From Marinibactrum halimedae (GTDB lineage Bacteria > Pseudomonadota > Gammaproteobacteria > Pseudomonadales > Cellvibrionaceae), in assembly GCF_021234875.1 (NCBI RefSeq), contig NZ_JAJQVM010000008.1, positions 1 to 64,000 on the forward strand: a DNA stretch of 64,000 nucleotides, written 5' to 3'. The position numbers were made by a program, and so were the translations under genes. This document shows, one piece after another, positions 19,506-29,439 of this stretch (positions are counted from its first letter, which is position 1; the number at the start of each line of letters is the position of its first letter). Under the pieces are notes generated by a model, which worked only from the letters and a program-made list of their open reading frames with translations, was not told the origin of the DNA and did no database searches.

Positions 19506-20618
19506 ATGAGCCAAGACGTTTCCTCACATCAGGACACTTCTGACCAACATCAGGACACTTCTGCCCAGCCATCATTTTCCCTCGATTTTGCCTACGCCCA
19601 TGGCACTCCATTGTGTGAAGGCGATTTTCGAACGGAACCGGAGGATTTTTGTGTTACGGAGCATTTGGGATTTCCCCTTCTGGGTTCAGGTGAGCATGTT
19701 TATCTAAACGTCAAAAAAGTGGGTGAAAATACCCACTGGGTCGCTCGGCGAATTGCAGAGCTGGCTGGAGTACGGGAAATGGATGTGGGCTATGGTGGTA
19801 AGAAAGATCGACATGCGGTAACCACTCAATGGTTCAGTGTGTACATGCCCAAAGCCACCTCGGTTGATTGGCAGGCATTAAACTCTTCATCTGTGACACT
19901 GCTGAATCACACGCGACACAGTGCAAAGTTACGCCGGGGTGACCACGCGGGGAATACGTTTAACATTCGATTACGCAATCTCAGCTCCATAGCAAGAGAG
20001 TCACAGTCTGATTCGAACTATCACATATCTTCAGGTGACTGGTGGCAGGCCGTTGAGTTACGAATGAACGCTATCCTAGAGCAAGGTGTGCCGAATTATT
20101 TCGGTGAACAACGCTTTGGGCGAGGAGGGGCGAATCTTGTATGGGCACAGCGCTGGCTGGTTGATGGGGAAAAAATTCGAGACCGACAAAAGCGTTCAAT
20201 GACGCTGTCGGCAGCGCGTTCTTATTTGTTTAACCGAGTGTTATCTGACCGAATTGATCAGGGGACTTGGCACCAATGGTTTGAAGGAGATGTCCCTGTC
20301 GAATCGGGGAGTGGTGGTATTTCTCAAAGCCCAACCGGCCCATTGTGGGGGCGGGGTCGGCCTTTATCTTCTGGCCAGGTGGTTCAGTGGGAAAGGCAAT
20401 CGTTATCCTCGTTGAAAAGTTGGTGTGATGCATTGGAACACCAAGGGTTGAGCCAAGAGCGTAGGCGACTTTGTTTGTTACCAGAGGAGTTTCAATGGCA
20501 GAGGGAAGAAAATGATCTCGTCCTTCAATTTGGGTTACTTTCAGGCGAGTATGCGACGTCAGTTCTGCGGGAAATCGCTCGGTTAAAGGAACGCTCCAAA
20601 GCGCCGCCTGTGATATAG
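19506..20618 (+). CDS. truD: tRNA pseudouridine(13) synthase
   Basis: 370 residues. It isomerises U13 of tRNA-Glu to pseudouridine. The catalytic Asp is in YGGKKDRHAVTTQWFSVY; other TruD features are FRTEPEDFCVTEHLGF, GEHVYLNVKKVGENTHWVAR, the GDHAGNTFNIRLRN segment, and VPNYFGEQRFGR. An N-terminal tail of about 25 residues includes two copies of HQDTSxQ encoded by a 21-bp direct repeat, and is not part of the enzyme core. In related genomes truD is normally followed by surE; here it is followed directly by pcm. Confidence 0.95.
   Translation: MSQDVSSHQDTSDQHQDTSAQPSFSLDFAYAHGTPLCEGDFRTEPEDFCVTEHLGFPLLGSGEHVYLNVKKVGENTHWVARRIAELAGVREMDVGYGGKKDRHAVTTQWFSVYMPKATSVDWQALNSSSVTLLNHTRHSAKLRRGDHAGNTFNIRLRNLSSIARESQSDSNYHISSGDWWQAVELRMNAILEQGVPNYFGEQRFGRGGANLVWAQRWLVDGEKIRDRQKRSMTLSAARSYLFNRVLSDRIDQGTWHQWFEGDVPVESGSGGISQSPTGPLWGRGRPLSSGQVVQWERQSLSSLKSWCDALEHQGLSQERRRLCLLPEEFQWQREENDLVLQFGLLSGEYATSVLREIARLKERSKAPPVI
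19526..19563 (+). repeat. In-frame 21-bp direct repeat in truD
   Basis: ACATCAGGACACTTCTG occurs at 19526-19542 and again at 19547-19563, giving HQDTSDQ / HQDTSAQ at the TruD N-terminus. The period is a multiple of three, so copy-number change would not shift the frame. Confidence 0.8.
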
Positions 20619-20740
20619 TTGGCGGTTTTCTGGAAAAGCATTATTCGGCCATGCAGCAGGCATGGGGTCAATTAGAACAGCAAAAAAGAAAGCGTCACTG
20701 GGGGTAATGTTTGAGTCGGTTACGGTTTGAAGGTGTCGGT

Positions 20741-21382
20741 ATGACATCGCAACGCACACGCCAACGGTTGATAGAACGTTTGGAAGCTGAGGGTGTTTCC
20801 AATCTGGAAGTGTTAGATGTCATGGCCACAACGCCGCGCCATATCTTTTTGGATGAGGCGCTCAGCCATCGAGCCTATGAAGATACCGCATTACCCATTG
20901 GGTTTGGCCAAACCCTGTCTCAACCTTATATTGTTGCTCGCATGACAGAGACTTTGTTGGGGGCAGCAGGCAAGATCGATTCGGTACTCGAAATTGGTAC
21001 TGGTTCGGGTTATCAAACAGCCATCCTTGCGCAGCTAATTAAAGATGTTTATTCCGTCGAGCGCATTAAACCCCTTCAAGACAAAGCTCGCCAACGCTTA
21101 CATCAACTGGGATTACGCAATGTGTTTTTGCGACATGCCGACGGCGGCTTTGGCTGGCCGGAAGAGAAACAGTTTGATGCCATCATCAGCACCGCTGCGC
21201 CTCGCACCATGCCAAAAGAGTTATTGAAACAGCTCGCCCCGAACGGAGCATTGGTGATTCCTGTGGGTGATAAAGAGCAAGTGTTGACGTTGGTCGTCAG
21301 AGAGGGGGATTCCGATGACTTTCACACCACTGAACTTGAGCCTGTTCGCTTTGTCCCATTGCTTTCTGGGGTAACTCGTTAA
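20741..21382 (+). CDS. pcm: Protein-L-isoaspartate O-methyltransferase
   Basis: 213 residues. It methylates L-isoaspartyl residues in damaged proteins using SAM, allowing repair. The SAM site is [18 protein letters not shown]; other family marks are [37 protein letters not shown], and the C-terminal [10 protein letters not shown]. The frame opens at a TTG at 20711, but the ATG at 20741 has GAAGGTG about seven bases upstream and gives the N-terminus [14 protein letters not shown] familiar from Pseudomonas enzymes. Confidence 0.95.
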   Translation: MTSQRTRQRLIERLEAEGVSNLEVLDVMATTPRHIFLDEALSHRAYEDTALPIGFGQTLSQPYIVARMTETLLGAAGKIDSVLEIGTGSGYQTAILAQLIKDVYSVERIKPLQDKARQRLHQLGLRNVFLRHADGGFGWPEEKQFDAIISTAAPRTMPKELLKQLAPNGALVIPVGDKEQVLTLVVREGDSDDFHTTELEPVRFVPLLSGVTR

Positions 21383-21543
21383 CGGCTTCGGTTTCTAATG
21401 TTGACGCGTAATTAGGTTACGGTTCATCTGTCAGCCTTTATTCTGCCGATCTTCAATACGAAGAGGTCAATATTCATAAGGCCTCACAGTCATTTTTACA
21501 CTATTAACATCATTGAATCAGAGATATACCTAAGGAGTGATCG

Positions 21544-22485
21544 GTGGGGGAGTCGGTTAAATATTACGTTTTATTAATTTTACGTGGTATGGCAATGGGA
21601 GCGGCGGATGTAGTACCCGGTGTTTCTGGTGGCACCATTGCTTTTATCACAGGTATCTATGAAGAACTTCTCGACTCAATTCGAAAAATTGGCCCAAATA
21701 CGCTGAAGGCATTGCTTAATGAAGGTATACCCGGTGCGTGGCGTCAGTGCAATGGTGCCTTTTTGGCCTCTATTTTTGGTGGTATTGCCATCAGTATGGT
21801 GTCTTTTGCTCGAATGATCACCTGGGCTTTAGAGAATCATCCTATTTTGGTTTGGTCTTTCTTTTTTGGTTTGGTGGCGGCGTCGGTGGTGTATATCTTT
21901 CGTCAATTAACGTCGGTGAGTTGGCGAGAAATTATGGCGTTAGCTATTGGTTTAGGGCTTGCGGTATTTGTCTCTGTTGCGCGACCCGTTGCTTTACCCG
22001 ATTATTGGTGGGTAGTGATGCTGAGCGGATCTGTGGCGATTTGTGCCATGATTTTACCCGGTATTTCTGGCAGTTTTATTTTGTTATTAATTGGCATTTA
22101 CCCCGTCTTTATTGGGGCGATTGAGTCGTTTAATTTACCGTTAATCGCCAGTTTTCTTTTAGGCTGTGGCGTCGGCTTGTTAGCGTTTTCCCATGTATTA
22201 TCCTGGTTATTAAAGCACTATCACAATGTGACCTTGGCGTTACTTACCGGATTTTTAATGGGATCGTTGAATGTGATATGGCCATGGAAACAGATTTTAG
22301 AGACCACGGTTGACAGACATGGTGAAGTCATTCCGTTGGTGCAACAAAATATTTTACCGCTGACCTATGAATCGTTAATCGGATTACCCTCTCAGTTATG
22401 GCCTGCCATCGGTGTGATGTTCTTGGGATTATTTCTGGTACTGGGGCTGGAAGCGATTTCAAATAACATGAGTCGCTGTGAGTAG
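21544..22485 (+). CDS. popT: DUF368 membrane protein (PopT-type polyprenyl-phosphate transporter)
   Basis: 313 residues with about eight or nine membrane segments. The DUF368 signature appears at the N-terminus (LRGMAMGAADVVPGVSGGTIAFITGIY) and as an internal echo (AICAMILPGISGSFILLLIGIY). DUF368 proteins have been described as flipping undecaprenyl phosphate back across the inner membrane, recycling the lipid carrier for cell-wall synthesis. The GTG start at 21544 is supported by AAGGAG six bases upstream. Insertion of this gene between pcm and nlpD is seen in several marine gammaproteobacteria. Confidence 0.85.
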   Translation: MGESVKYYVLLILRGMAMGAADVVPGVSGGTIAFITGIYEELLDSIRKIGPNTLKALLNEGIPGAWRQCNGAFLASIFGGIAISMVSFARMITWALENHPILVWSFFFGLVAASVVYIFRQLTSVSWREIMALAIGLGLAVFVSVARPVALPDYWWVVMLSGSVAICAMILPGISGSFILLLIGIYPVFIGAIESFNLPLIASFLLGCGVGLLAFSHVLSWLLKHYHNVTLALLTGFLMGSLNVIWPWKQILETTVDRHGEVIPLVQQNILPLTYESLIGLPSQLWPAIGVMFLGLFLVLGLEAISNNMSRCE

Positions 22486-22801
22486 ATTTACGCAGGATAA
22501 ATCCAGTTACTGTCTTTCGGTAATGCGGATACATTTAATGTGTATTCGCAATAAGGGCCGCTTTCTACTTTCTGCGTGTCGTCAATGTTTAACTTTTGTC
22601 TGTTTTGTGTTCAATAATTTGTTCTTTACAGGCGCTAGACAACATTTCAATAGATTCTATTCTTATTTGTTTAGACTGTTTTGTTCTAAAATATTGGGAT
22701 GTGAGTCTCTTTTGGGCTATATCTTACGTTGTTTTTTACGCCATTTTTGTTCACTTAAAAGACAGCTCGTCATTCAAGGTCTTTGGCAGTGGCTAGACAA
22801 A
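22486..22801. other. T-rich region upstream of nlpD
   Basis: An open frame runs through this stretch into nlpD, but its translation is Cys/Phe-rich and has no lipoprotein or domain feature, so it is treated as non-coding. It contains an imperfect hairpin (GCGGATACA / TGTATTCGC, about 22523-22548) just after the popT end. It should hold the nlpD promoter. Confidence 0.5.
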
Positions 22802-23563
22802 GTGTTCAAGATCTTGATCATTTGTTGTTTTTTGTCGTCTTGTTCTTCTTCGGTGCCAAGAGCACCAGTGGCAGAATTGTCACAACCTCCGTCCTATAAA
22901 GTAACAACTCATACCGTTTCTCGTGGTGAGACGCTTTATTCTATTGCTTGGCGTTATGGTCTCGACTACAAAATATTAGCAGCTGCTAACGGTATTGACG
23001 CCAGTTACCGCATTTACCCAGGCCAAATTTTAGATTTGCGCGCCAAACCAAAATTTAAACCAAAGGTAACAAGGCCGAAACAAAACCTTGCTAAGGCACC
23101 TTCTAGGCCCGTCAAGAAAATGACAACCCCTCGTTCAAAACCTTTAACGACTAAGCAGTCACCTGCGTCAATCTCTAAGACAAAAAGTCATACTTTAAAA
23201 TGGAACTGGCCTCATCGCGGAAATGTCATATCTCGATTTTCTAACCAAGGAGTTAAGAATAAGGGGATTGATATTGTCGGAAAAAAGGGTGAACCTGTGG
23301 TCTCCGCAGCAAATGGCAAAGTGGTATATGCGGGTGAGGGATTACGAGGCTATGGCAAATTACTCATAATTAAACACAATAAAGAGTATTTGAGCGCTTA
23401 CGCCCATAACAACAAAATTTTGGTTAAAGAAGGCGAAAGTGTTCAAGCCGGGCAAAAAATTGCCGAATTAGGTTCGAGTGGAACAACCAGTTCAAAGCTG
23501 TACTTTGAAATTCGTAAAGGTGGCAAACCCGCTGACCCTTTGCGTTACCTACCCAAAAGGTAG
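22802..23563 (+). CDS. nlpD: NlpD-type lipoprotein with LysM and degenerate LytM domains
   Basis: About 253 residues. It is an outer-membrane lipoprotein; NlpD activates the AmiC amidase during daughter-cell separation. The GTG at 22802 gives a short lipoprotein signal ending in the lipobox LSSC. A LysM domain follows (THTVSRGETLYSIAWRYGLDYKILAAAN), then a basic Pro/Lys-rich linker, then the LytM domain. As in E. coli NlpD, the catalytic residues are lost (GIDIVG lacks the first His; LYFEIR has Tyr for His). The longest open frame starts at 22478, but it would bury the lipobox about 120 residues inside. rpoS follows 145 bases downstream, as usual. Confidence 0.85.
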   Translation: MFKILIICCFLSSCSSSVPRAPVAELSQPPSYKVTTHTVSRGETLYSIAWRYGLDYKILAAANGIDASYRIYPGQILDLRAKPKFKPKVTRPKQNLAKAPSRPVKKMTTPRSKPLTTKQSPASISKTKSHTLKWNWPHRGNVISRFSNQGVKNKGIDIVGKKGEPVVSAANGKVVYAGEGLRGYGKLLIIKHNKEYLSAYAHNNKILVKEGESVQAGQKIAELGSSGTTSSKLYFEIRKGGKPADPLRYLPKR

Positions 23564-23708
23564 TCAGAGGCTCTGAATGGATAATAAAAAAGAGTAATAA
23601 ATACGATAATAACGAACTCGGTTCCGCAAGAGGGTGTACGGGGTAAAACGGTACCGCTAGTAAAGGGTCGTTTTTTGTAACTATCCGAAAACTCAAAGGG
23701 CTAAAGAC

Positions 23709-24740
23709 ATGGCAGTGCAAATTCGTGACTCGAAGGTGTTGGAAGACAAATCATTACTTGATAATGTGAATTTTGAACAAGAGGCTGAACAACAACTACA
23801 AACAGAACATACTGCTTTAGAGTTAGAGTCCCACCCAGCGACACATTCCCAACCGGCAACAAAGCGTTCCAAGTCACGAGGTATTGATGGCGAAGAACTG
23901 CCGAAAAATCTTGATGCTACGCAACTTTACCTTAATGAGATCGGGTTCTCGCCACTATTAAGTGCTGAAGAAGAGGTTTTTTTCGCCCGTAAAGCCTTAC
24001 GAGGTTGTGAAGCGTCTCGTAAGCGTATGATTGAAAGTAATCTTCGCTTAGTCGTTAAAATTTCCCGCCGTTACGTTAATCGTGGTCTTGCTCTTTTGGA
24101 CTTGATCGAAGAAGGCAACCTTGGACTGATTCGAGCCGTAGAAAAGTTTGATCCAGAAAGAGGCTTCCGTTTTTCAACTTACGCTACTTGGTGGATTCGC
24201 CAAACCATTGAGCGGGCCATTATGAATCAAACACGTACCATTCGTTTACCCATTCATGTGGTAAAAGAATTGAATGTGTATCTTCGTGCTGCGCGTGAGC
24301 TGGCTCAGAAATTGGATCATGAGCCAACACCAGAAGATATCGCCACGTTGTTAGATAAGCCTGTTGAAGATGTAGAGCGTATGCTGGGGTTGAATGAGCG
24401 TGTTACCTCGATGGATGTGCCTATCGGTACATCTTCGGATAAAGCGCTGGTGGATACGGTGCCTGATCAACATGTTTCCGACCCGGCCGCACTGTTGCAA
24501 GACAGTGACCTCAGTGAAAGTATTGATTGTTGGCTAGGTGAACTTACTGAAAAACAACGTGAAGTGATCTCTCGACGCTTTGGTTTGCGAGGCTTTGAGA
24601 TGAGCACACTTGAAGAGGTGGGCCGTGAAATTGGGCTTACTCGTGAGCGTGATCGTCAAATTCAAGTTGAAGCGCTAAAGCGTTTGCGCGATATTCTTGA
24701 GCAGCAAGGGCTGGACGGCGAGGCATTGTTTAGCCTTTAA
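23709..24740 (+). CDS. rpoS: RNA polymerase sigma factor RpoS, with Val-to-Asp change in region 4.2
   Basis: 343 residues. It is the general stress and stationary-phase sigma factor. Region 1.2 ([21 protein letters not shown]), region 2 ([28 protein letters not shown], [19 protein letters not shown] 2.3/2.4), region 3 and region 4 are all present. In the -35 recognition helix the family sequence TRERVRQIQ reads TRERDRQIQ: codon GAT at 24651-24653, residue 315. This position is Val/Ile in primary sigma factors and faces the helix-turn-helix core, so an acidic residue may weaken -35 recognition or folding. The rest of the frame is intact. Confidence 0.96.
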   Translation: MAVQIRDSKVLEDKSLLDNVNFEQEAEQQLQTEHTALELESHPATHSQPATKRSKSRGIDGEELPKNLDATQLYLNEIGFSPLLSAEEEVFFARKALRGCEASRKRMIESNLRLVVKISRRYVNRGLALLDLIEEGNLGLIRAVEKFDPERGFRFSTYATWWIRQTIERAIMNQTRTIRLPIHVVKELNVYLRAARELAQKLDHEPTPEDIATLLDKPVEDVERMLGLNERVTSMDVPIGTSSDKALVDTVPDQHVSDPAALLQDSDLSESIDCWLGELTEKQREVISRRFGLRGFEMSTLEEVGREIGLTRERDRQIQVEALKRLRDILEQQGLDGEALFSL

Positions 24741-24764
24741 TTTTTCAGTCATCCGCTGAAAATA

Positions 24765-24805
24765 CTCGAAGAAAACACAGCCAATTTATGTGTGTTTTCT
24801 TCGAG
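24765..24805 (+). terminator. Long hairpin after rpoS
   Basis: Perfect 15-bp stem CTCGAAGAAAACACA (24765-24779) / TGTGTTTTCTTCGAG (24791-24805) with an 11-base loop, 24 bases after the rpoS stop. The T-run is inside the stem rather than after it; termination or 3'-end protection is likely. Confidence 0.75.
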
Positions 24806-24908
24806 CAACCTTTCTTTTACCTGTGTTTTAATCTCATATTGTCTTTTTCTCTTACTCAGCATTTTGTAACCTAGTATCTCTTTTTCAGTGAATTAAGGTA
24901 TGGGTTAG

Positions 24909-25646
24909 ATGTTGAACGATGAGTTACCAAACAGTGTACATTTTACGGTGATTGGTGTTATTCGATCGTGCTTTGGAGAAAAATTTGGTGTGCCAAGGCA
25001 GCCAGGGTTAGCCCCATCTTCTAACGCTCAACTTGAATTACTCCCTCCTTTTAACCAACCTGCTGCGGTATCAGGGCTTGAATGTGTGAGCCACGTTTGG
25101 TTGCAATTTCTTTTTCATCACAGTATCGACGTTCCTTGGCGCGCTTCCGTTCGCCCACCGCGTTTGGGGGGAAATAAAAAAATGGGCGTGTTTGCAACAC
25201 GTTCTCCGGTTCGTCCCAACCCGATTGGTTTGTCGGTAGTGAAATTAGAGAGTATTGATACAGATAATGGGAGAGTGGTACTGAATTTCTCTGGTATAGA
25301 TTTAGTGGATGGCACCCCTATTTTAGATATCAAACCTTATGTGCCTTATGTGGATTGCTTGCCTGATGCTAACAATGATATTGCAGCAACTCCGCCTCTT
25401 CATTTACCGGTATCGTTTGAGCGGTTTGGTAAAAATGAAGAAGGGGTTAATAGCGTCGAGCTAAGCGAGTCAGATCGTGCTTTAATTATTGAGGTATTAC
25501 AGCAAGATCCACGACCGTCTTTTCAATCGTTGGATACAGAAAGAGTTTATGGAATGAAGTTGCGCAATCATGATTTACGTTGGCGTTACGGGAGTGTAGA
25601 CAACGAAGTAATGATCTTTGTAGAAAAGTGGATTAAATTGAATTGA
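24909..25646 (+). CDS. trmO: tRNA (N6-threonylcarbamoyladenosine(37)-N6)-methyltransferase TrmO
   Basis: 245 residues. It uses SAM to methylate t6A37 of tRNA-Thr. The beta-barrel UPF0066/TsaA domain is clear: FTVIGVIRSCFGEKFGVPRQPGL at the N-terminus, LECVSHVWLQFLFH, VRPPRLGGNKKMGVFATRSPVRPNPIGLSVVKL and GTPILDIKPYVPYVD. The C-terminal small domain (about residues 170-245) ends with YGMKLRNHDLRWRY and is the E. coli-type extension. It is a separate unit from rpoS. Confidence 0.93.
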   Translation: MLNDELPNSVHFTVIGVIRSCFGEKFGVPRQPGLAPSSNAQLELLPPFNQPAAVSGLECVSHVWLQFLFHHSIDVPWRASVRPPRLGGNKKMGVFATRSPVRPNPIGLSVVKLESIDTDNGRVVLNFSGIDLVDGTPILDIKPYVPYVDCLPDANNDIAATPPLHLPVSFERFGKNEEGVNSVELSESDRALIIEVLQQDPRPSFQSLDTERVYGMKLRNHDLRWRYGSVDNEVMIFVEKWIKLN

Positions 25647-25787
25647 ATGAACTTGAGCTATTACCCTTATATTCATTAGGGATTAGAGCGATGGGTAGGG
25701 TGGTCACTTATTAGATTTATAGAGGTAAGGTGGCCATTCATTGGATTTATGTGAGGCCACCATTTTTAGCAGAATAGGATTTTCTGA

Positions 25788-26111
25788 TTAGCGCTCAAGC
25801 AGTTTTAATTTGCCTTCTACGCCATCCCATTCTTCATGGTCTTCTGGCGGATCTTTTTTCTCGGTAATGTTTGGCCAGGTTTCGGCAAGCTCGGCATTAA
25901 GTTCGATAAAGGCCTCTTGATCGGCGGGCACTTCATCTTCAGAGAAAATGGCATCAACCGGACATTCAGGCTCGCACAACGCACAGTCGATACATTCATC
26001 TGGGTGAATGACAAGAAAGTTTGGCCCTTCATAAAAACAATCTACAGGACATACCTCAACACAATCAGTGTGTTTGCATTTGATGCAGTTTTCGCCAACA
26101 ACGAATGTCAT
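25788..26111 (-). CDS. fdxA: Ferredoxin FdxA (7Fe-8S type)
   Basis: 107 residues. It is a small soluble electron carrier with one 3Fe-4S and one 4Fe-4S cluster. The first cluster set is in [18 protein letters not shown] and the second in [12 protein letters not shown]. The acidic tail, ending [15 protein letters not shown], is the familiar Azotobacter/Pseudomonas FdI-like extension. The open frame reaches a TTG at 26123, but GGAG six bases before the ATG at 26111 fixes the start. The fdxA-mutS order is common in Pseudomonas relatives. Confidence 0.95.
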   Translation of the reverse strand: MTFVVGENCIKCKHTDCVEVCPVDCFYEGPNFLVIHPDECIDCALCEPECPVDAIFSEDEVPADQEAFIELNAELAETWPNITEKKDPPEDHEEWDGVEGKLKLLER

Positions 26112-26418
26112 GCTGGACTCCAAGTTTACGGTTGAACAAAAGATAGGTCGCGCATTCTATCAAGACGGTTTAGAAAAATGCAGTCATTTTCGGATAAAAT
26201 CAGCGATTTTACTCTAAATGAGAATGAGTCTATTTTCTAAAGTGGGCCCCTAATTGACGACCTTTTTCATACTAGCAGTTGTTTTCAAACTTATATCGAG
26301 TAAACACTATTTGTATTCTTCCACCGCTAGTCATTAGAGCTTGCTTGGAAAAGTGAAAGAATCAAAATGAATTTATTCGATAATCTATCTCGGTTTATTT
26401 CCTATTTGAGCTTACGTT
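26112..26418. other. Gap between mutS and fdxA
   Basis: No gene seen. It should hold the fdxA promoter at its low-coordinate side as read on the minus strand. AT-rich; no convincing mutS terminator hairpin was found. Confidence 0.4.
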
Positions 26419-29103
26419 TTATTTCAGTTTGTTTTTGAGTTCATACAACAATTCCAAAGCATTACGAGGAGTTAAGTCGTCCACATCAATTTCTTCAAGC
26501 GCAGAGACGACAGGGTGCGGAGAAAGTGATGCAAAGATATCCCCTTGTAATGGGTCATTAATGGATTCTTTTTTCTTTTGCTTGGTTGCGAGAGGTTGTG
26601 CTTTCTTTTTTGTTTCCCATTCTTTTGAGCTGGGTTGGTCTTCGCTTGTTTGTGTAGTATGTGGGTGAGTACCTGATTCCAATAATTGGAGTTGGCGTTT
26701 GGCCTCACTAATTACCGAATTGGGAATGCCCGCTAATTTGGCAACCTGTAAACCGTAACTTTGGTTGGCAGGGCCTTCTTGAATATTGTGCAAAAAGACA
26801 ATGTTATCGTTGTGCTCTGTGGCATCTAAGTGCACGTTTTCGATACCAGGAAGCAGCGACGGCATTGTTGTGATTTCGAAGTAGTGTGTTGCGAATAAGG
26901 TTAAAGCCTGCAAACGTTGTGCGAGATATTCGGCACAAGCCCACGCTAATGACAACCCATCAAACGTGCTGGTACCGCGACCGATTTCATCCATGAGTAC
27001 TAAGCTACGAGCGGTCGCATTGTTTAATATATTGGCCGTTTCAGTCATTTCTACCATGAAGGTTGAGCGTCCACCGGCGAGATCATCGGAGGAGCCGATT
27101 CGGGTAAAAATACGATCAACAATGCCAATTTCGGCAGACTGTGCCGGAATAAAACTACCGATGTGGGCCAATAACGTAATCAATGCGGTTTGACGCATAT
27201 AGGTCGATTTACCACCCATATTGGGGCCGGTGATCACGAGCATACGTCGTGTTTCATTTAACTCAACGTCATTGGCAACGAATGGGGATTCCAGTACTTG
27301 CTCTACCACAGGGTGTCGACCGGCGGTAATGTGAATGCCGGGTTTGTGAGTGAGTTGTGGGCGAGTAAAGCTCAGGCTATCGGCACGCTCTGCGAGTGTG
27401 GTTAATGCATCCAATGTGGCAATGGCATCGGCAGAGATTTGCAGAGGCAACAGCGATTCATTCAGTGTTTCTACTAACGCATCGTAAAGAGCTTTCTCTC
27501 GACTCAGTGCCCGGCTTTTGGCTGAAAGGGCTTTATCTTCAAAGGTTTTTAATTCTGGCGTAATGAAACGTTCTGCATTTTTTAATGTTTGACGGCGCAC
27601 ATAATCGACAGGGGCCTGTTCTGATTGTGCTCGGCTAATTTCAATATAGTAACCATGGATACGGTTGTAGCCGACTTTAAGAGTGCTTATACCTGTACGC
27701 TCGCGCTCTTTTGCTTCTAAGTCCAACAAAAATTGGCCCGCATTAGAGCTGATGTTTCGCAATTCATCCAACTCTTCATCGTAACCATCCGCAATAACGC
27801 CGCCATCACGAATAACGACAGGGGGGTTCTCGACAATGGCGCTTTCTAATAAGCCCACTAATTCTGGAAAAGTGCTGATGTCGCTGGCTAAAGTGCCGAT
27901 TAACGATGTGGAATGATCTGCTAATTGTGTTTGCAGTTCAGGGTAACAAGTTAATGATGCTCCTAATCGAGATAAATCACGAGGTCGGGCAGAGCGTAAG
28001 GCTACACGTCCGAGAATTCGCTCTAGGTCACCGATATTTTTCAGCGTGTTATGAATGGGTTCAAAACGATAATCGGCTTGAAAGCTGGCAATGGCTTCTT
28101 GTCGCTGTTCCAGCGTGTTTAATGCTCTTAAAGGACGATTTAACCAGCGTCTTAGCAGTCGACCTCCCATGGCGGTCGCGGTGGTATTCAACACCGAGAA
28201 TAGTGTGTGCTCCTCGCCGCCGGTTAGGTTACTGTCGAGTTCTAGATTACGACGGGTAGCGGCGTCTAGGGTGACGGCTTCGTCACGATCTTCGGGTGTG
28301 AGTGCGCGAATATGAGGAAGCGCTGTTCGTTGGGTTTCTTGTGCATACGAAAGAAGGCAGCCCGCTGCGGATATGGCAGCGGACATCTCGCCACAACCAA
28401 AGCCGCTTAAATCTTTGGTGCCAAATTGCTGTGTAAGTAGTCGCAATGCAGTCTCATAATCGAATTCCCAAACAGGTCTTCGTCGAATGCCTTTATGTGA
28501 CTGTTCAAAAGATAAAGCGGTGTCGGTGTCTGGCAGCAATAATTCAGCAGGGTTTAAACGTTGAATTTCCGCTTCGGCTGAGTCCAGGCCTTCCACCTCC
28601 AATACTTGGAAGCGACCACTGCCTACGTCTAACGTTGAAATACCGAACACACTGGTATCGGCATGGCTATGGGCTTCGGTTAACGCAACTAAAAGATTAT
28701 CGCGTGAAGCATCGAGTAGGGCTTCATCACTGACCGTACCGGGGGTGACGATACGCATGACTTTGCGTTCAACCGGACCTTTACTCGTCGCCGGGTCACC
28801 CACTTGTTCACAAATAGCGACTGATTCACCTAAACGAACTAATTTAGCCAGATAGCCTTCGGCTGCATGATAAGGCACGCCGGCCATAGGAATAGGATTG
28901 CCAGCCGATTTACCACGTGCGGTTAGTGTGACATCCAACAGTTGAGCGGCTTTCTTTGCATCATCAAAAAACAGTTCGTAAAAATCCCCCATGCGGTAGA
29001 ACACCAACTCATTAGGGTGCTCGGTTTTAATTTTCAGATACTGTTGCATCATGGGGGTGTGTTCGGCAGAGCCTGCCTTGGATTTTGCGGTATTCTTTGT
29101 CAT
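26419..29103 (-). CDS. mutS: DNA mismatch repair protein MutS
   Basis: 894 residues. It recognises mismatches and small loops and starts methyl-directed repair. The mismatch-recognition domain has the Phe-x-Glu site in [14 protein letters not shown], the [13 protein letters not shown] segment follows, and the connector and lever domains occupy the middle. The ATPase has Walker [14 protein letters not shown], the [16 protein letters not shown] signature and Walker [23 protein letters not shown]. The C-terminal 100 residues include a Lys/Gln/Ser-rich linker and the dimerisation/tetramer helix ending [13 protein letters not shown]. Intact; no mutator lesion is visible. Confidence 0.97.
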   Translation of the reverse strand: MTKNTAKSKAGSAEHTPMMQQYLKIKTEHPNELVFYRMGDFYELFFDDAKKAAQLLDVTLTARGKSAGNPIPMAGVPYHAAEGYLAKLVRLGESVAICEQVGDPATSKGPVERKVMRIVTPGTVSDEALLDASRDNLLVALTEAHSHADTSVFGISTLDVGSGRFQVLEVEGLDSAEAEIQRLNPAELLLPDTDTALSFEQSHKGIRRRPVWEFDYETALRLLTQQFGTKDLSGFGCGEMSAAISAAGCLLSYAQETQRTALPHIRALTPEDRDEAVTLDAATRRNLELDSNLTGGEEHTLFSVLNTTATAMGGRLLRRWLNRPLRALNTLEQRQEAIASFQADYRFEPIHNTLKNIGDLERILGRVALRSARPRDLSRLGASLTCYPELQTQLADHSTSLIGTLASDISTFPELVGLLESAIVENPPVVIRDGGVIADGYDEELDELRNISSNAGQFLLDLEAKERERTGISTLKVGYNRIHGYYIEISRAQSEQAPVDYVRRQTLKNAERFITPELKTFEDKALSAKSRALSREKALYDALVETLNESLLPLQISADAIATLDALTTLAERADSLSFTRPQLTHKPGIHITAGRHPVVEQVLESPFVANDVELNETRRMLVITGPNMGGKSTYMRQTALITLLAHIGSFIPAQSAEIGIVDRIFTRIGSSDDLAGGRSTFMVEMTETANILNNATARSLVLMDEIGRGTSTFDGLSLAWACAEYLAQRLQALTLFATHYFEITTMPSLLPGIENVHLDATEHNDNIVFLHNIQEGPANQSYGLQVAKLAGIPNSVISEAKRQLQLLESGTHPHTTQTSEDQPSSKEWETKKKAQPLATKQKKKESINDPLQGDIFASLSPHPVVSALEEIDVDDLTPRNALELLYELKNKLK

Positions 29104-29439
29104 TAACGTACTGATTTATAAGTAAATAAAGGATGATTTTCTCTGCGCTTGGCTTTTCTGTGCAAAAGATACACAGATTGCATATTGCTATCAGTCCATT
29201 CAGTGCAAACGTGGCAGGAGCTATGGCAGGAAGGATAACAAACCTTGGTCTGTGATGGCACTGAGAGTGTTGTGAGTTAAACGTTGGTGGTGAATATAAA
29301 ATTCCGCATTATTAAGTTGAAATGTATTTAAGTATTCTTTGGTCTTGATAAAGTGCGTCCAAAATTAATTTTGGGGTTAAGCAAATTTCAAGGAGGTTGC
29401 CTACTTGCGAAAAGCAAATTCGTCGCTTACCGTAAGCTG
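29104..29439. other. Gap between divergent mutS and pncC
   Basis: Should contain both promoters. An open frame runs from 29353 into pncC, but its N-terminal part does not resemble the family. No RNA gene was seen. Confidence 0.4.

Noticed and set aside
22478-22801. N-terminal extension of NlpD from the longest open frame
   Set aside because: It would bury the lipobox far inside the protein, and the translated extension is Cys/Phe-rich without a signal or domain.
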